49,130 bases of DNA from Rhodococcus sp. HM1 (lineage in GTDB: Bacteria > Actinomycetota > Actinomycetes > Mycobacteriales > Mycobacteriaceae): NCBI RefSeq assembly GCF_023218075.1, contig NZ_JALPTB010000050.1:1-49130 (forward strand), given 5' to 3'. Positions 1 to 8,548 of the stretch are shown piece after piece. Under the pieces are notes generated by a model. The model searched no databases. It worked only from the letters and a program-made list of their open reading frames with translations, and was not told the DNA's origin. Position 1 is the first letter of the stretch, and each line of letters starts with the position of its first letter. Position numbers and translations under genes: made by a program.

Positions 1-1165
1 GGCCCACCCCACCCGCGAACCGATCCAGCCAGCCCCGGATCGTCCACGCCAACGGGAAGGAATACCAGCCGTTCTCGCCGCCGATGCTCTCGACGACCGG
101 CCACACTTCCCGCGCGGGGCAGTCGCAGTCCAGACTGCGTTCGTCGGTGAACACCACTTCCCCGGCCCAGTCGGGATCGGACGGCAGCGGGTCGGCGGGT
201 GCGCCGACCGGTGAGGCGTTCGCCCACGTGGTTTCCACCTCGCCGCGATCGATGCGGCGCAACGCCAGCGCGACCGCGTCCCGGTATCCGGTCGTGCCGC
301 CCGGTGGGGGAGGGATCACCGCGTCGATGTCGTGCTCCGAGACGACCGCATCGGTGCTCAACGATTCGATCAGTGCACGCCCCAGCGACGGGGGTATGGG
401 GGTGACCAGGCCGATCCACAGGCCGGCCAGTCTCGGGGTGAGGACCGGGAGCACCACGATGTGGCGCCGCCGCAGTCCCGCGACCTCCGCGTAGACCTGC
501 AGCATCTCTCCGTAGCGCAGCACGTCGGGGCCACCGATGTCGAAGGTGCGACTGCGCGGCAGCGGTGCGTCGGCGGCCGCGACGAGATAGTGCAGCACGT
601 CGCGCACCGCGATCGGCTGGATCCGGTTGTTCACCCAGCGCGGTGTGGTCATCACCGGCAGACGGTTGCCGAGGTGGCGGATCATCTCGAACGACGCCGA
701 ACCCGACCCGATGACGACGCCCGCCTGCAGCACCAGCGTAGGTACCCCGGAGTCGAGGAGGATCCGGCCGACCTGTTCCCGCGACCGCAGGTGCGGCGAG
801 AGCCGGTCGGAATTCGGATGCAGGCCACCGAGATACACGATCCGGCCGACACCGGTATGCTGCGCCGCCGCGGCGACGTGCTCGGCGGATCGCTGTTCGG
901 CCTCCTCGAATTCGCCTCGCCCGCCCATGGAGTGGACGAGGTAGTAGACGACGTCGATGTCGCGGCACGCGGTCTCCACCGAGTCCGGATCGTCGAGATC
1001 GCCCTGCATCACGTCGACGTCACCGGCCCACGGGACGTCACGCAACTTGTCGGGGGTGCGGGCCAGCACCCGCACCCGATGCCCGGCGGCGACGAGGCGA
1101 GGGGCGAGCCGTCCGCCGATGTATCCGGTGGCGCCGGTGACCAGGATGCGCAGCGGGGCAGTCAT
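1..1165 (-). CDS. NAD(P)H-binding SDR protein with DUF2867 (partial, C-terminus outside window)
   Basis: The protein begins MTAPLRILVTGATGYIGG, a Rossmann NAD(P)-binding loop of the GxxGxxG type, and continues as an atypical short-chain dehydrogenase (NmrA/epimerase-like) for about 300 residues. The C-terminal part visible here (WPVVESIGGENGWYS, then WTIRGWLDRF) resembles DUF2867, a domain fused to such Rossmann proteins in actinobacteria. About 388 codons are visible and the frame is still open at base 1, so the end is missing. The ATG at 1165 overlaps the stop of the upstream gene in an ATGA, indicating translational coupling. No substrate can be assigned; the catalytic SDR Tyr/Lys pair is not obvious, so it may act as a sensor or reductase. 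Confidence 0.85.
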   Translation of the reverse strand, partial: MTAPLRILVTGATGYIGGRLAPRLVAAGHRVRVLARTPDKLRDVPWAGDVDVMQGDLDDPDSVETACRDIDVVYYLVHSMGGRGEFEEAEQRSAEHVAAAAQHTGVGRIVYLGGLHPNSDRLSPHLRSREQVGRILLDSGVPTLVLQAGVVIGSGSASFEMIRHLGNRLPVMTTPRWVNNRIQPIAVRDVLHYLVAAADAPLPRSRTFDIGGPDVLRYGEMLQVYAEVAGLRRRHIVVLPVLTPRLAGLWIGLVTPIPPSLGRALIESLSTDAVVSEHDIDAVIPPPPGGTTGYRDAVALALRRIDRGEVETTWANASPVGAPADPLPSDPDWAGEVVFTDERSLDCDCPAREVWPVVESIGGENGWYSFPLAWTIRGWLDRFAGGVG

Positions 1166-2526
1166 GCCTGTTCGAGGATGTGCCCGAGTTGATGCCGCAG
1201 GCTGTCCTCGATGTGGGGACGCCGGAAGGTGTGCCCGGCCTCGAGCAACCGGCGCGGCACGACGTGCTGGTCGGCGAGGGCGAGTTCACGGGCACCCTGG
1301 TCGCCGAGAAGCAGTTTCGGACCGAACGACGGCACCGGCAGCAGCGCCGGCCGGTGCAGCACGCTCGCCAGGATCCGCGTGTAGTCCTCGTTGCGGACCG
1401 GTTCCGGTGCAACGGCATTCACGGGTCCGGACAGCGACGGGTCCGCGAGCGCCCGGTGGTAGACGTCGTTCAGATCGTCGATGTCGATCCACGACAGCCA
1501 CTGCCGACCGTCGCCGAGCCGGCCGCCGAGCCCGGCCGCGAACAGCGGACGCAGGATCTGCAGGGTGCCGCCGCGTGGAGTCTGCACGATGCCGGTGCGC
1601 ACGTGGACCACACGCAGGCCACCGGCTTCGGCGGGTTTCGTCGCGGCCTCCCAGTCGGCGACCAGGTCGGCGAGGAATCCCGAACCGCGGGAAGCGTTCT
1701 CGTCGAGCATCTCGTCGCCGCGGTAGTAGCCGTACAGGCCGATCGCGGACGCGCACACGAACGAGGCCGGTCCGTTCGCGGTGTTCGCCGCGCATTCGGC
1801 GAGCAGCCGGGTGGGTTCGATCCGGCTGTCGCGGGCCGCGGCCTTGTGCTCGTCGGTGAATCGTCCACCGATGGACGCACCCGCCAGGTGCACGACGGCG
1901 TCCACGCCTTCGAGCAGATCCTCGGCCGGTTCCTGCGGATTCCATTGCCGCTCGTGGTGGTCCCGGGGTGCTCGGCGCACGAGCCGGATCACCCGGTATC
2001 CGCCGCTGGTCAGAAACGCGGTCAGTGCGGTGCCGACCAGCCCGGAGGTCCCGGTGACCGCGACCGTCACCGGTCGCACACCCTGCGACTGGGCCCAGCG
2101 GTGTGCGTCCAGGTCGTCGGCGATCTGCCGGTGCCGGTAGCGGAAGGTCTGCAGCAGAAGCTTTTCCGGGATCGGGGTGTCCACCCGGTCGACGATGCGG
2201 GTGCGGCCGCGGCCGACCGCCTCGAAGATGTGCTCGTGCCGCCACGATGCGACGAGACCGGCGGGCAGCGAGGTGAGACCGTCGCGGCCCAGTTCGTCGA
2301 CGAAGCGCGCGGGCGGATCGTAGTCTTCGGGCCGGTGGTCGGCGATCCACCGCAGGCCTCCGGGAAGGCCCAGCACCGCGCGGCCGTCGGCGAGCGAATC
2401 CGCCTCCGCGATCACCCGCATCGGCTGCCACGGCGGCATCAGCCGCTGGATCGCACCCGGCCGGGCGTGCCAGGCGAAGACCTCGTCGCGCGGCACGTCG
2501 ACGATGCTCGAATACTCGATGCCCAT
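1162..2526 (-). CDS. TIGR01777 family epimerase with N-terminal SRPBCC domain
   Basis: 454 residues. Residues 1-145 form an SRPBCC (START-like) lipid/hydrophobe-binding domain. From about residue 154 a Rossmann domain starts (VAVTGTSGLVGTAL), typical of the TIGR01777/SDR39U1 sugar-epimerase-like family, and the C-terminus carries the family's DUF1731 end (LLEAGHTFRRP). I chose the ATG at 2526 because GGAGGGG lies just upstream and the protein then starts at the SRPBCC fold; a longer frame reaching 2772 runs antisense to the photolyase and is rejected. It is coupled by a 4-bp ATGA overlap to the next SDR gene. The SRPBCC-epimerase fusion is common in actinobacteria; the substrate is unknown. 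Confidence 0.9.
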   Translation of the reverse strand: MGIEYSSIVDVPRDEVFAWHARPGAIQRLMPPWQPMRVIAEADSLADGRAVLGLPGGLRWIADHRPEDYDPPARFVDELGRDGLTSLPAGLVASWRHEHIFEAVGRGRTRIVDRVDTPIPEKLLLQTFRYRHRQIADDLDAHRWAQSQGVRPVTVAVTGTSGLVGTALTAFLTSGGYRVIRLVRRAPRDHHERQWNPQEPAEDLLEGVDAVVHLAGASIGGRFTDEHKAAARDSRIEPTRLLAECAANTANGPASFVCASAIGLYGYYRGDEMLDENASRGSGFLADLVADWEAATKPAEAGGLRVVHVRTGIVQTPRGGTLQILRPLFAAGLGGRLGDGRQWLSWIDIDDLNDVYHRALADPSLSGPVNAVAPEPVRNEDYTRILASVLHRPALLPVPSFGPKLLLGDQGARELALADQHVVPRRLLEAGHTFRRPHIEDSLRHQLGHILEQA

Positions 2527-2593
2527 GGTCCCCTCCGTATCAGCTTCGTCGTATCCGGTGGTTCGGGGCGGCGGTGTCCCCGGATGGGTGGAT

Positions 2594-3964
2594 CTACCGT
2601 CTCGCGATCTCGCCGTACCGGGCCAGCGCGACCTGCCGTTCGTGTGTGTGGTCGACGATCGGGTCCGGATAGCCCGGGGACGATCCGTTCGGTGACGTGC
2701 CGGTCGGCGGCCGGTGCACCCCCTTGCCGGGAATGCCGCGCAGTTCGGGTACCCAACGGCGTACGTAGTCACCCGTCGGGTCGAACTTCTCGCCCTGGGT
2801 GGTCGGGTTGAACACCCGGAAGTAGGGTGCCGCGTCGGTGCCGCACCCGGCCGTCCACTGCCATCCGTGCTGGTTGGAGGCCAGATCGCCGTCGACGAGG
2901 TGATCCATGAAGTGCCGGGCGCCCCACCACCACGGCAGGTGCAGATCCTTCGTGAGGAACGAGGCGACGATCATCCGCACCCGGTTGTGCATCCAGCCCT
3001 CCGCGAGCAGCTGGCGCATGCCGGCGTCCACGATCGGGAATCCGGTGCGACCCTGCTTCCACGCGGTGAACGCGCGGTCCGCTTCCGGGCCGGTGTCGTA
3101 GCGGATGTTGTCGAACCGGTCGTTGTAGTTGCGGCGGGCGGTGTCCGGGCGGTGGTGCAGCACGTCGGCGTAGAAGTCGCGCCAGCACAGTTCGCTGCGC
3201 AGTGTCGTCGCGCCGGGATCGGAACGGTCGCGCAGGTCGTGCAGCAGGGTGCGCGGATGCACGCACCCGAACTTCAGGTACGGAGACAGCCGGCTGGTGC
3301 CGTCCAGGTCCGGGCGGTCCCGGTCGCTGTCGTACCGGTCCAGCGCGTCGTCGCGGAACTGCTGCCAGCGTTTCCGTGCCGCTGCCTCTCCGGCGGGCGG
3401 CAACGCGACCCCGAGGCTGTCGTCGTCGGCCGGTATCGACGTTCTGCCGTCGACGCCGTCCGGGTCGATCCACGCCACCGTCGACGCGCCGGTACGGGCC
3501 GGTGCCCGCCACCCGTGCTCGAGCCATGCCTTCCGGAACGGCGTGAAGACCCGGTACGGGCTGCCGTCGCCCTTGAGGATCCTGCCCGGTGAGACCGCGT
3601 AGGGCGATCCCGTCCGCACGAGCGGCACGTCGCCGAGGGCATCCTCGACGGCCCGGTCCCGGCGCGACCCGTACGGGGCGTAATCGGCGCTGAGGTGGAC
3701 CGATGCCGCGTCGAGGTCGCGGGCGAGCCGAGGGATCACCGTCACCGGATCCCCGCGGACGACGAGCAGGCGTCCGTCGAGGTCGTCGTCGAAAGCGCGC
3801 AGGCACCGCAGCAGGAAGGCGGTGCGCGGGCAGGGCCGCAGCAGCCGGTCGTCGAGCACGAACACCGCGGCCGCGCTGTCTGCCGTGTCGGCGGCAGACA
3901 GCAGGGTGGGCAGGTCCTGCAGCCGCAGGTCGCGGCGGAACCAGACCAGTGCGGGGCTACTCAC
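2594..3964 (-). CDS. phr: Deoxyribodipyrimidine photo-lyase (class I CPD photolyase)
   Basis: 456 residues, the usual length of class I photolyases. It begins VSSPALVWFRRDLRL, the N-terminal antenna-binding alpha/beta domain. The C-terminal FAD domain has WKQGRTGFPIVDAGMRQL, NRVRMIVASFLTKDL and SNQHGWQWTAGCGTDAAPYF, which include the conserved FAD-contact and electron-transfer tryptophan regions. It repairs cyclobutane pyrimidine dimers using blue light. The GTG at 3964 is chosen because the conserved start begins there; an in-frame extension to 4144 has no family similarity. The gene lies 67 bp upstream of the SRPBCC-epimerase gene on the same strand and is divergent from the S4 gene. Confidence 0.95.
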   Translation of the reverse strand: MSSPALVWFRRDLRLQDLPTLLSAADTADSAAAVFVLDDRLLRPCPRTAFLLRCLRAFDDDLDGRLLVVRGDPVTVIPRLARDLDAASVHLSADYAPYGSRRDRAVEDALGDVPLVRTGSPYAVSPGRILKGDGSPYRVFTPFRKAWLEHGWRAPARTGASTVAWIDPDGVDGRTSIPADDDSLGVALPPAGEAAARKRWQQFRDDALDRYDSDRDRPDLDGTSRLSPYLKFGCVHPRTLLHDLRDRSDPGATTLRSELCWRDFYADVLHHRPDTARRNYNDRFDNIRYDTGPEADRAFTAWKQGRTGFPIVDAGMRQLLAEGWMHNRVRMIVASFLTKDLHLPWWWGARHFMDHLVDGDLASNQHGWQWTAGCGTDAAPYFRVFNPTTQGEKFDPTGDYVRRWVPELRGIPGKGVHRPPTGTSPNGSSPGYPDPIVDHTHERQVALARYGEIARR

Positions 3965-4142
3965 CCGTCCAGTGTGCCCGGATCGCATCGTGACGACACA
4001 CGACTTCGGCGGCCCCGTAGATCCCGCAGACGAGGTAGACAGCCGCGCGCTGGCGGCAGCGCGCCGCTGTCTTTCCGATCTGCGGCTACTCCGCGGGGCC
4101 CGCGAATCGTCGAAGCCTCCCGCCTCGGAGAGAATGGGAGTC

Positions 4143-4367
4143 ATGTCCGACGCCTACGAAGTACCCATCCGCGACGAGTCGATCCGGCTCGGCCAATTCC
4201 TGAAGCTCGCGAACCTCATCGAATCCGGGGCCGAGGCGAAGGAGGTCATCGCGGACGGACTGGTCTCCGTCAACGGCGAGGCGGAGTTCCGGCGCGGGCG
4301 GCAGCTGCACGTCGGCGACATCGTGGAGATCGCAGGGGCCAGCGCACGCGTCACCCGCGAGGCGTAG
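4143..4367 (+). CDS. Small RNA-binding S4 domain protein
   Basis: 74 residues, essentially one S4 domain: IRLGQFLKLANLIESG, then AKEVIADGLVSVNGEAE and GRQLHVGDIVEI, the signature of YbcJ/YlmH-like small S4 proteins that bind structured RNA, often on the ribosome. The ATG at 4143 is preferred. GAGAAT at 4130-4135 sits where a -10 element would be for a leaderless mRNA, and the GGGAG before the ATG is too close to be a good ribosome site. An ATG at 4134 is the alternative. The frame is open upstream to about 3822 but lacks similarity. The stop TAG abuts the stop of the convergent LuxR gene with zero spacing (TAGCTA, 4365-4370). Confidence 0.85.
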   Translation: MSDAYEVPIRDESIRLGQFLKLANLIESGAEAKEVIADGLVSVNGEAEFRRGRQLHVGDIVEIAGASARVTREA

Positions 4368-6761
4368 CTACGCCGCGCGCGCCGCGACCCACGCGGCGAT
4401 CTGCGTGCGCGACCCGAAACCGAGTTTCGCGAGGATCCGTTCGACGTGACCGTCGACCGTCCGCGGTGAGATCACCAGATGCTCGGCGACCGCGCGGTTG
4501 CTCAGGCCCTCCGCAATGAGCGCGGCGATCTCGAGTTCCCGTTTCGTCAGGGGCGAAACACTCGTCGGTGCGGTGGCCTCGGCGGCGGCTTCCCCGAGCG
4601 CGAAGACCACCGCTTCGTCGATCGTGGTCCCCGCATACGCGGAGGCGAGCTTGCCGAATTCGGCTTCGCCGAGCGCGTCGACGGCGCGCTGCCGCGCGGT
4701 ACGCGAATCGTCGGTGACATGGGGGCCGAACGCCGAGATGTCGGTGCCCAGCCGTGTCCACACCGCGTCGGCCGCGCCGAACAGGCGCGCCGACATCCGG
4801 GGATCGGATCCCGCACATGTCCACGCCAGCACCTCGATCGACAGCGCGGTGCAGATCTTGTCCTTGTAGGACCGCTGGATACGCAGGGCGGCCCGGGCCG
4901 CGTCCACCCCCGCGCCGGGTGCCCCCTGATGCAGATGCACCAGGCTCGAAACCCACAGCGAATAGGCACGATTCCAGTTCTCGCCGTGGCGCTCGGACAG
5001 GTCGAGGACCGTCTTGCAGGTGGCGAGCGCGTCGTCGGCATGCCCGTCGTAGATCTGCGCCATGGCGAGCTGGAACGACGCGGTCAGCACCGCGGCGGTG
5101 TCCTCGTGGGAGCGGAGCACCGCGATCGCCGACTCGTACAGGCCGATCGCCTCGGTGGTGCGGCCGCGGAAGAGCAGGTGCAGGGCCGCCCAGTGGTCGG
5201 CGTGTGCACCCAGGTGATCGTCACCGAGAGTTCCCGCGAGAGAACGGCATTCGGTCAGGTGCCGCTCGGCCGCATCGTGATCTCCCTGGATCAGTGCGAT
5301 CCAGGCGGCCACCCACAGGGCATCGCCGCGGGCGCGGACCGGATCGGTGACGTGCTGCAGGATGCGCTCGAGGCGGGTGCGGCCGTCGGCGAGGTTGCCG
5401 CCTGCGATCCAGTGATAACGCAACGCCACCGCGAACTCGGCGGTGGTCGGCGACGACGATTCCTCGCGCAGCGACCAGTCCAGCGCCGCAATGTGATTCG
5501 GATGGTCGATACGCAGGTTCGTGAGGATGTCCCGCTGTGTCGATCCGCACCAGTCCTGCGCGGCGCGTGCGGCCCGCGCGGCATAGTGGTCGCGATGCCG
5601 GCGATACAGTTCCGCAGTCTCGCCGCACCTCTCGGCAAGCTCGGCTCCGTATTCGCGCACGGTCATGAGCTGGGTGTACCGGAGCTCTTCGGCGGCGCGC
5701 TCGGTGCCGACGAGGGACTTGGCGACGAGCCGGTCGAGCAGGTCGACGATCCCGTCCACGGGAAGCGCACCGAACCCGCACACCGCCTCTGCCGCTTCGA
5801 GATCGAACGAACCGGGGAAGACGGAAAGGCGTGCCCACAGCAGCCGCTCGTCCTCCGAGCACAGGTCGTAGCTCCAGTCGATCAGAGCGCGGAGGGTCTG
5901 CTGCCGCGGCAGGGCGCTGCGGTTACCGCCGGTGAGCAGCGCGAACCGGCGGTCGATCCGCTCGACGAGTTGTGAGGGCGACAGCGACCGCAGCCGGGTC
6001 GCGGCGAGTTCGACGGCCAGCGGGATGCCGTCGAGGGACCGGCACAGCTGGGCGATCGCGTCGGCGTTCGCGTCGGTGAGCTCGAAGTCGGAGACGGTGT
6101 TGTGGGCGCGTTCGACGAGCAGCGTCACCGCCTCGAACGGCGCGATGTCCACCGCCCGGTATCCGGTGCCCGGCGGGGGAGTGCCCAGCGGCGGCAGCAG
6201 GTAGGTCTGTTCCCCGGCGATGCCGAGCGGTTCGCGGCTGGTGGTGACCACCCGGATCTCCGGTGCTGCGGCCAGCAACGACGTGACCAGCGTGATCACC
6301 GCGGAGAGCAGGTGCTCGCAGTTGTCGACGACGATCAGCATGTGCCGGTTGCGGGTGTGCTCGGCGAGCTTGTCGAGCACGGGACGATTGGACTGGTCGG
6401 TCACGCCGAGGGCCGCGGCGGCCGCGGACGGCACCGTGTCCGGGTCCCGGACGGCCGCCAGATCGATCCACCGGACCGAATCGCGGAACGCGCGCGCCGA
6501 GCGCACCGCCAGCTCCTCCGCGAGCCGGGTCTTGCCCACCCCGCCGGGTCCGACCAGCGACACCAGACGGGCCTGCTGCAGGCACGCGCGGGCCGCGTCG
6601 AGTTCACGGCGACGCCCGATGAAGCTGGTCAGAGACCTGTGCGGGGCGGTGGTGGCGGACAGCGCCGGACTCCCTTCCGAGATGCCGAAGGATCGAGGCC
6701 GAAGATACCCGATCGGGCTGTGACCCCCAACACAGGTAGCTACGGGGGTGTTCTCCCCCAT
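4368..6761 (-). CDS. LuxR-family transcriptional regulator with NB-ARC/AAA ATPase domain
   Basis: 797 residues. The order is an N-terminal linker, a P-loop ATPase (FIGRRRELDAA, Walker A GPGGVGKTR near residue 75, then LIVVDNCEHLL as Walker B), a long helical TPR-like middle, and a C-terminal LuxR helix-turn-helix (LTKRELEIAALIAEGLSNRA, then SPRTVDGHVERILAKLGF). Such ATPases are signal-responsive STAND-type activators. It is divergent from the Baeyer-Villiger/esterase operon across 90 bp and is the likely regulator of it (inference from position). The start is uncertain: the ATG at 6761 has no Shine-Dalgarno, while a CTG at 6662 is preceded by GGAAGGGAG at good spacing. Confidence 0.9.
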   Translation of the reverse strand: MGENTPVATCVGGHSPIGYLRPRSFGISEGSPALSATTAPHRSLTSFIGRRRELDAARACLQQARLVSLVGPGGVGKTRLAEELAVRSARAFRDSVRWIDLAAVRDPDTVPSAAAAALGVTDQSNRPVLDKLAEHTRNRHMLIVVDNCEHLLSAVITLVTSLLAAAPEIRVVTTSREPLGIAGEQTYLLPPLGTPPPGTGYRAVDIAPFEAVTLLVERAHNTVSDFELTDANADAIAQLCRSLDGIPLAVELAATRLRSLSPSQLVERIDRRFALLTGGNRSALPRQQTLRALIDWSYDLCSEDERLLWARLSVFPGSFDLEAAEAVCGFGALPVDGIVDLLDRLVAKSLVGTERAAEELRYTQLMTVREYGAELAERCGETAELYRRHRDHYAARAARAAQDWCGSTQRDILTNLRIDHPNHIAALDWSLREESSSPTTAEFAVALRYHWIAGGNLADGRTRLERILQHVTDPVRARGDALWVAAWIALIQGDHDAAERHLTECRSLAGTLGDDHLGAHADHWAALHLLFRGRTTEAIGLYESAIAVLRSHEDTAAVLTASFQLAMAQIYDGHADDALATCKTVLDLSERHGENWNRAYSLWVSSLVHLHQGAPGAGVDAARAALRIQRSYKDKICTALSIEVLAWTCAGSDPRMSARLFGAADAVWTRLGTDISAFGPHVTDDSRTARQRAVDALGEAEFGKLASAYAGTTIDEAVVFALGEAAAEATAPTSVSPLTKRELEIAALIAEGLSNRAVAEHLVISPRTVDGHVERILAKLGFGSRTQIAAWVAARAA

Positions 6762-6772
6762 GTGGGGTGGGT

Positions 6773-6838
6773 GTGATCCACGTCATGGTGGTCGTGTCCG
6801 GATCGGCACCCCCCGAGTGCCTTCCCCCGTGATCCACG
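6773..6838. promoter_or_regulatory. Divergent LuxR/monooxygenase control region with a direct repeat
   Basis: The 10-mer GTGATCCACG occurs twice in the 90-bp divergent intergenic region, at 6773-6782 and 6829-6838, 56 bp apart. An imperfect palindrome with CCCCA and TGGGG arms lies just before the first copy. The second copy is followed by GAGGAG, the ribosome site of the monooxygenase. The repeats are seen; that they bind the neighbouring LuxR regulator is inference. Confidence 0.3.
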
Positions 6839-6851
6839 AGGAGTCAGCATC

Positions 6852-8498
6852 ATGTCCTTCGATCCTTCTTCCGCCTCTCCCGACGTCGACGCGGTCGTGG
6901 TAGGAGCCGGGTTCACCGGCCTGTACGCGCTGTACAAGATGCGCGACGAAATGGGCCTGACGGTCCGGGTTTTCGACGCCGCCGACGATGTGGGCGGCAC
7001 CTGGTACTGGAACCGGTATCCCGGCGCGCGTGTCGACATCGAGTCGGTCCACTACTCGTACTCGTTCTCGAAGGAACTGCAGCAGGAGTGGCAGTGGAGC
7101 GAGCGGTTCGCCGCGCAACCGGAGATCCTCGACTACCTGCGGCACGTCGCCGACCGCTTCGACCTGCGCAAGGACATCACGTTCGGTACCCGCATCACCT
7201 CCGCGGTGTGGGACGAGGACCGCCGCGTGTGGACGGTGGGCACCGAGTCCGGCGACTCGGTCACCGCGACCTACCTGATCTCCGGTGCGGGCAACCTGTC
7301 GGTGCCGAAGAAGCCCGAGTTCCCGGGCATCGAGAACTTCGCCGGCGAGGTGTACCTGACCGGCAACTGGCCGCACGAACCGGTCGATTTCACCGGCAAA
7401 CGCGTCGGGATCATCGGCACCGGGTCCAGCGGCATCCAGGCGATCACCGAGATCGCGAAGCAGGCCGGGCACCTGTCGGTGTTCCAGCGCACCCCGAACT
7501 ATGCGACGCCGATCGGCAACACCCCGGTCACCGACGAGGAGATCGCGCACGTCAAGGCGCACTACGACGAGATTCGCGCTGCCTCCCGCAACCACTTCCT
7601 CGGCGTCCCGTACGACCAGGTGCAGGACTCCGCGCTCGCGGTCTCCGCCGAGGAACGCCGACGTGTGTTCGACGAGCGTTGGGACGCAGGCGGATTCCGA
7701 TTGTTCATCGACAGCTTCCGGGACATCCTGTTCGACAGGGAAGCCAACGACACGGTCGCCGAATACATCCGCGAGCGCATCTACGAGCGGGTGAACGATC
7801 CCGAGGTCGCGAAGCTGCTCGCGCCGACGAACTACCCCTACGCGACCAAGCGTCCGCCGCTCGAGACGAACTACTACGAAACCTACAACCGCGACAACGT
7901 CACCCTCGTCGACGTCGCGAGCGCGCCGATCCGGGAGATCACCGCGACCGGTGTCCGTACCACGGCCGCCGACCACGAACTCGACGTGATCGTCCTGGCC
8001 ACCGGATTCGACGCGATGACCGGGCCGCTGCTGGCGATGGGCATCGTCGGCCGCGACGGCGAGCGGCTCGAGGACAAGTTCGCGGGCGGACCGCGCACCT
8101 ATCTGGGGCTGATGATGCACAAGTTCCCGAATCTGTTCCTGGTCACCGGCCCGCAGTCCCCGTCGGTGCTCTACAATATGCCGCTCGCGATCGAGGACCA
8201 CGTCGACTTCGCCACCGACGCCATCGCCCATCTGCGAGAGCGCGGTCTCGACACGATCGAGCCGACCCTCGAGGCAGAGGACGCGTGGGTCGAGCACTGC
8301 GCCGAACTGGCTGCGGCAACGCTGATGCCGAACACCGACTCGTGGTACATGGGCGCGAACATCCCGGGCAAGCCGCGGGTCTGCATGGTCTACCTCGGCG
8401 GAGCGCCCGCGTACCGGGCCAAGTGCGCCGAGGTCGTCGAACGCGGCTACGAAGGCTTCGAGCTCGGCGGTGGCGAGCAACTCGCCCGCGCCTCCTGA
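6852..8498 (+). CDS. Flavin-binding Baeyer-Villiger-type monooxygenase
   Basis: 548 residues, close in sequence pattern to phenylacetone/cyclohexanone-type class B flavoprotein monooxygenases. FAD site GAGFTG at 18-23; DDVGGTWYWNRYPGARVD at 45-62 with the conserved Asp62; NADPH site GTGSSG at 189-194; active-site Arg334 in TKRPPLETNYYE. The family fingerprint FxGxxxHxxxWP reads FAGEVYLTGNWP (163-174), so the signature His is Leu169 (codon CTG 7356-7358). It probably inserts oxygen next to a ketone to give an ester or lactone. GAGGAG precedes the ATG. The esterase gene follows 50 bp downstream, which fits a ketone to ester to acid-plus-alcohol route. The substrate cannot be read from sequence. 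Confidence 0.93.
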   Translation: MSFDPSSASPDVDAVVVGAGFTGLYALYKMRDEMGLTVRVFDAADDVGGTWYWNRYPGARVDIESVHYSYSFSKELQQEWQWSERFAAQPEILDYLRHVADRFDLRKDITFGTRITSAVWDEDRRVWTVGTESGDSVTATYLISGAGNLSVPKKPEFPGIENFAGEVYLTGNWPHEPVDFTGKRVGIIGTGSSGIQAITEIAKQAGHLSVFQRTPNYATPIGNTPVTDEEIAHVKAHYDEIRAASRNHFLGVPYDQVQDSALAVSAEERRRVFDERWDAGGFRLFIDSFRDILFDREANDTVAEYIRERIYERVNDPEVAKLLAPTNYPYATKRPPLETNYYETYNRDNVTLVDVASAPIREITATGVRTTAADHELDVIVLATGFDAMTGPLLAMGIVGRDGERLEDKFAGGPRTYLGLMMHKFPNLFLVTGPQSPSVLYNMPLAIEDHVDFATDAIAHLRERGLDTIEPTLEAEDAWVEHCAELAAATLMPNTDSWYMGANIPGKPRVCMVYLGGAPAYRAKCAEVVERGYEGFELGGGEQLARAS

Positions 8499-8548
8499 CG
8501 ACGCTCCGATCACTCAGCAGCACAACACTTTCGAAAGAAGGCAGACAG

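Noticed and set aside
1180-2811. A 543-codon frame on the plus strand opposite the SRPBCC-epimerase gene
   Set aside because: Composition is that of antisense of high-GC coding DNA; the minus-strand gene has clear domains and a Shine-Dalgarno.
3990-4142. In-frame upstream extension of the S4 protein
   Set aside because: The family starts at the chosen ATG, and the added residues show no similarity or ribosome site.
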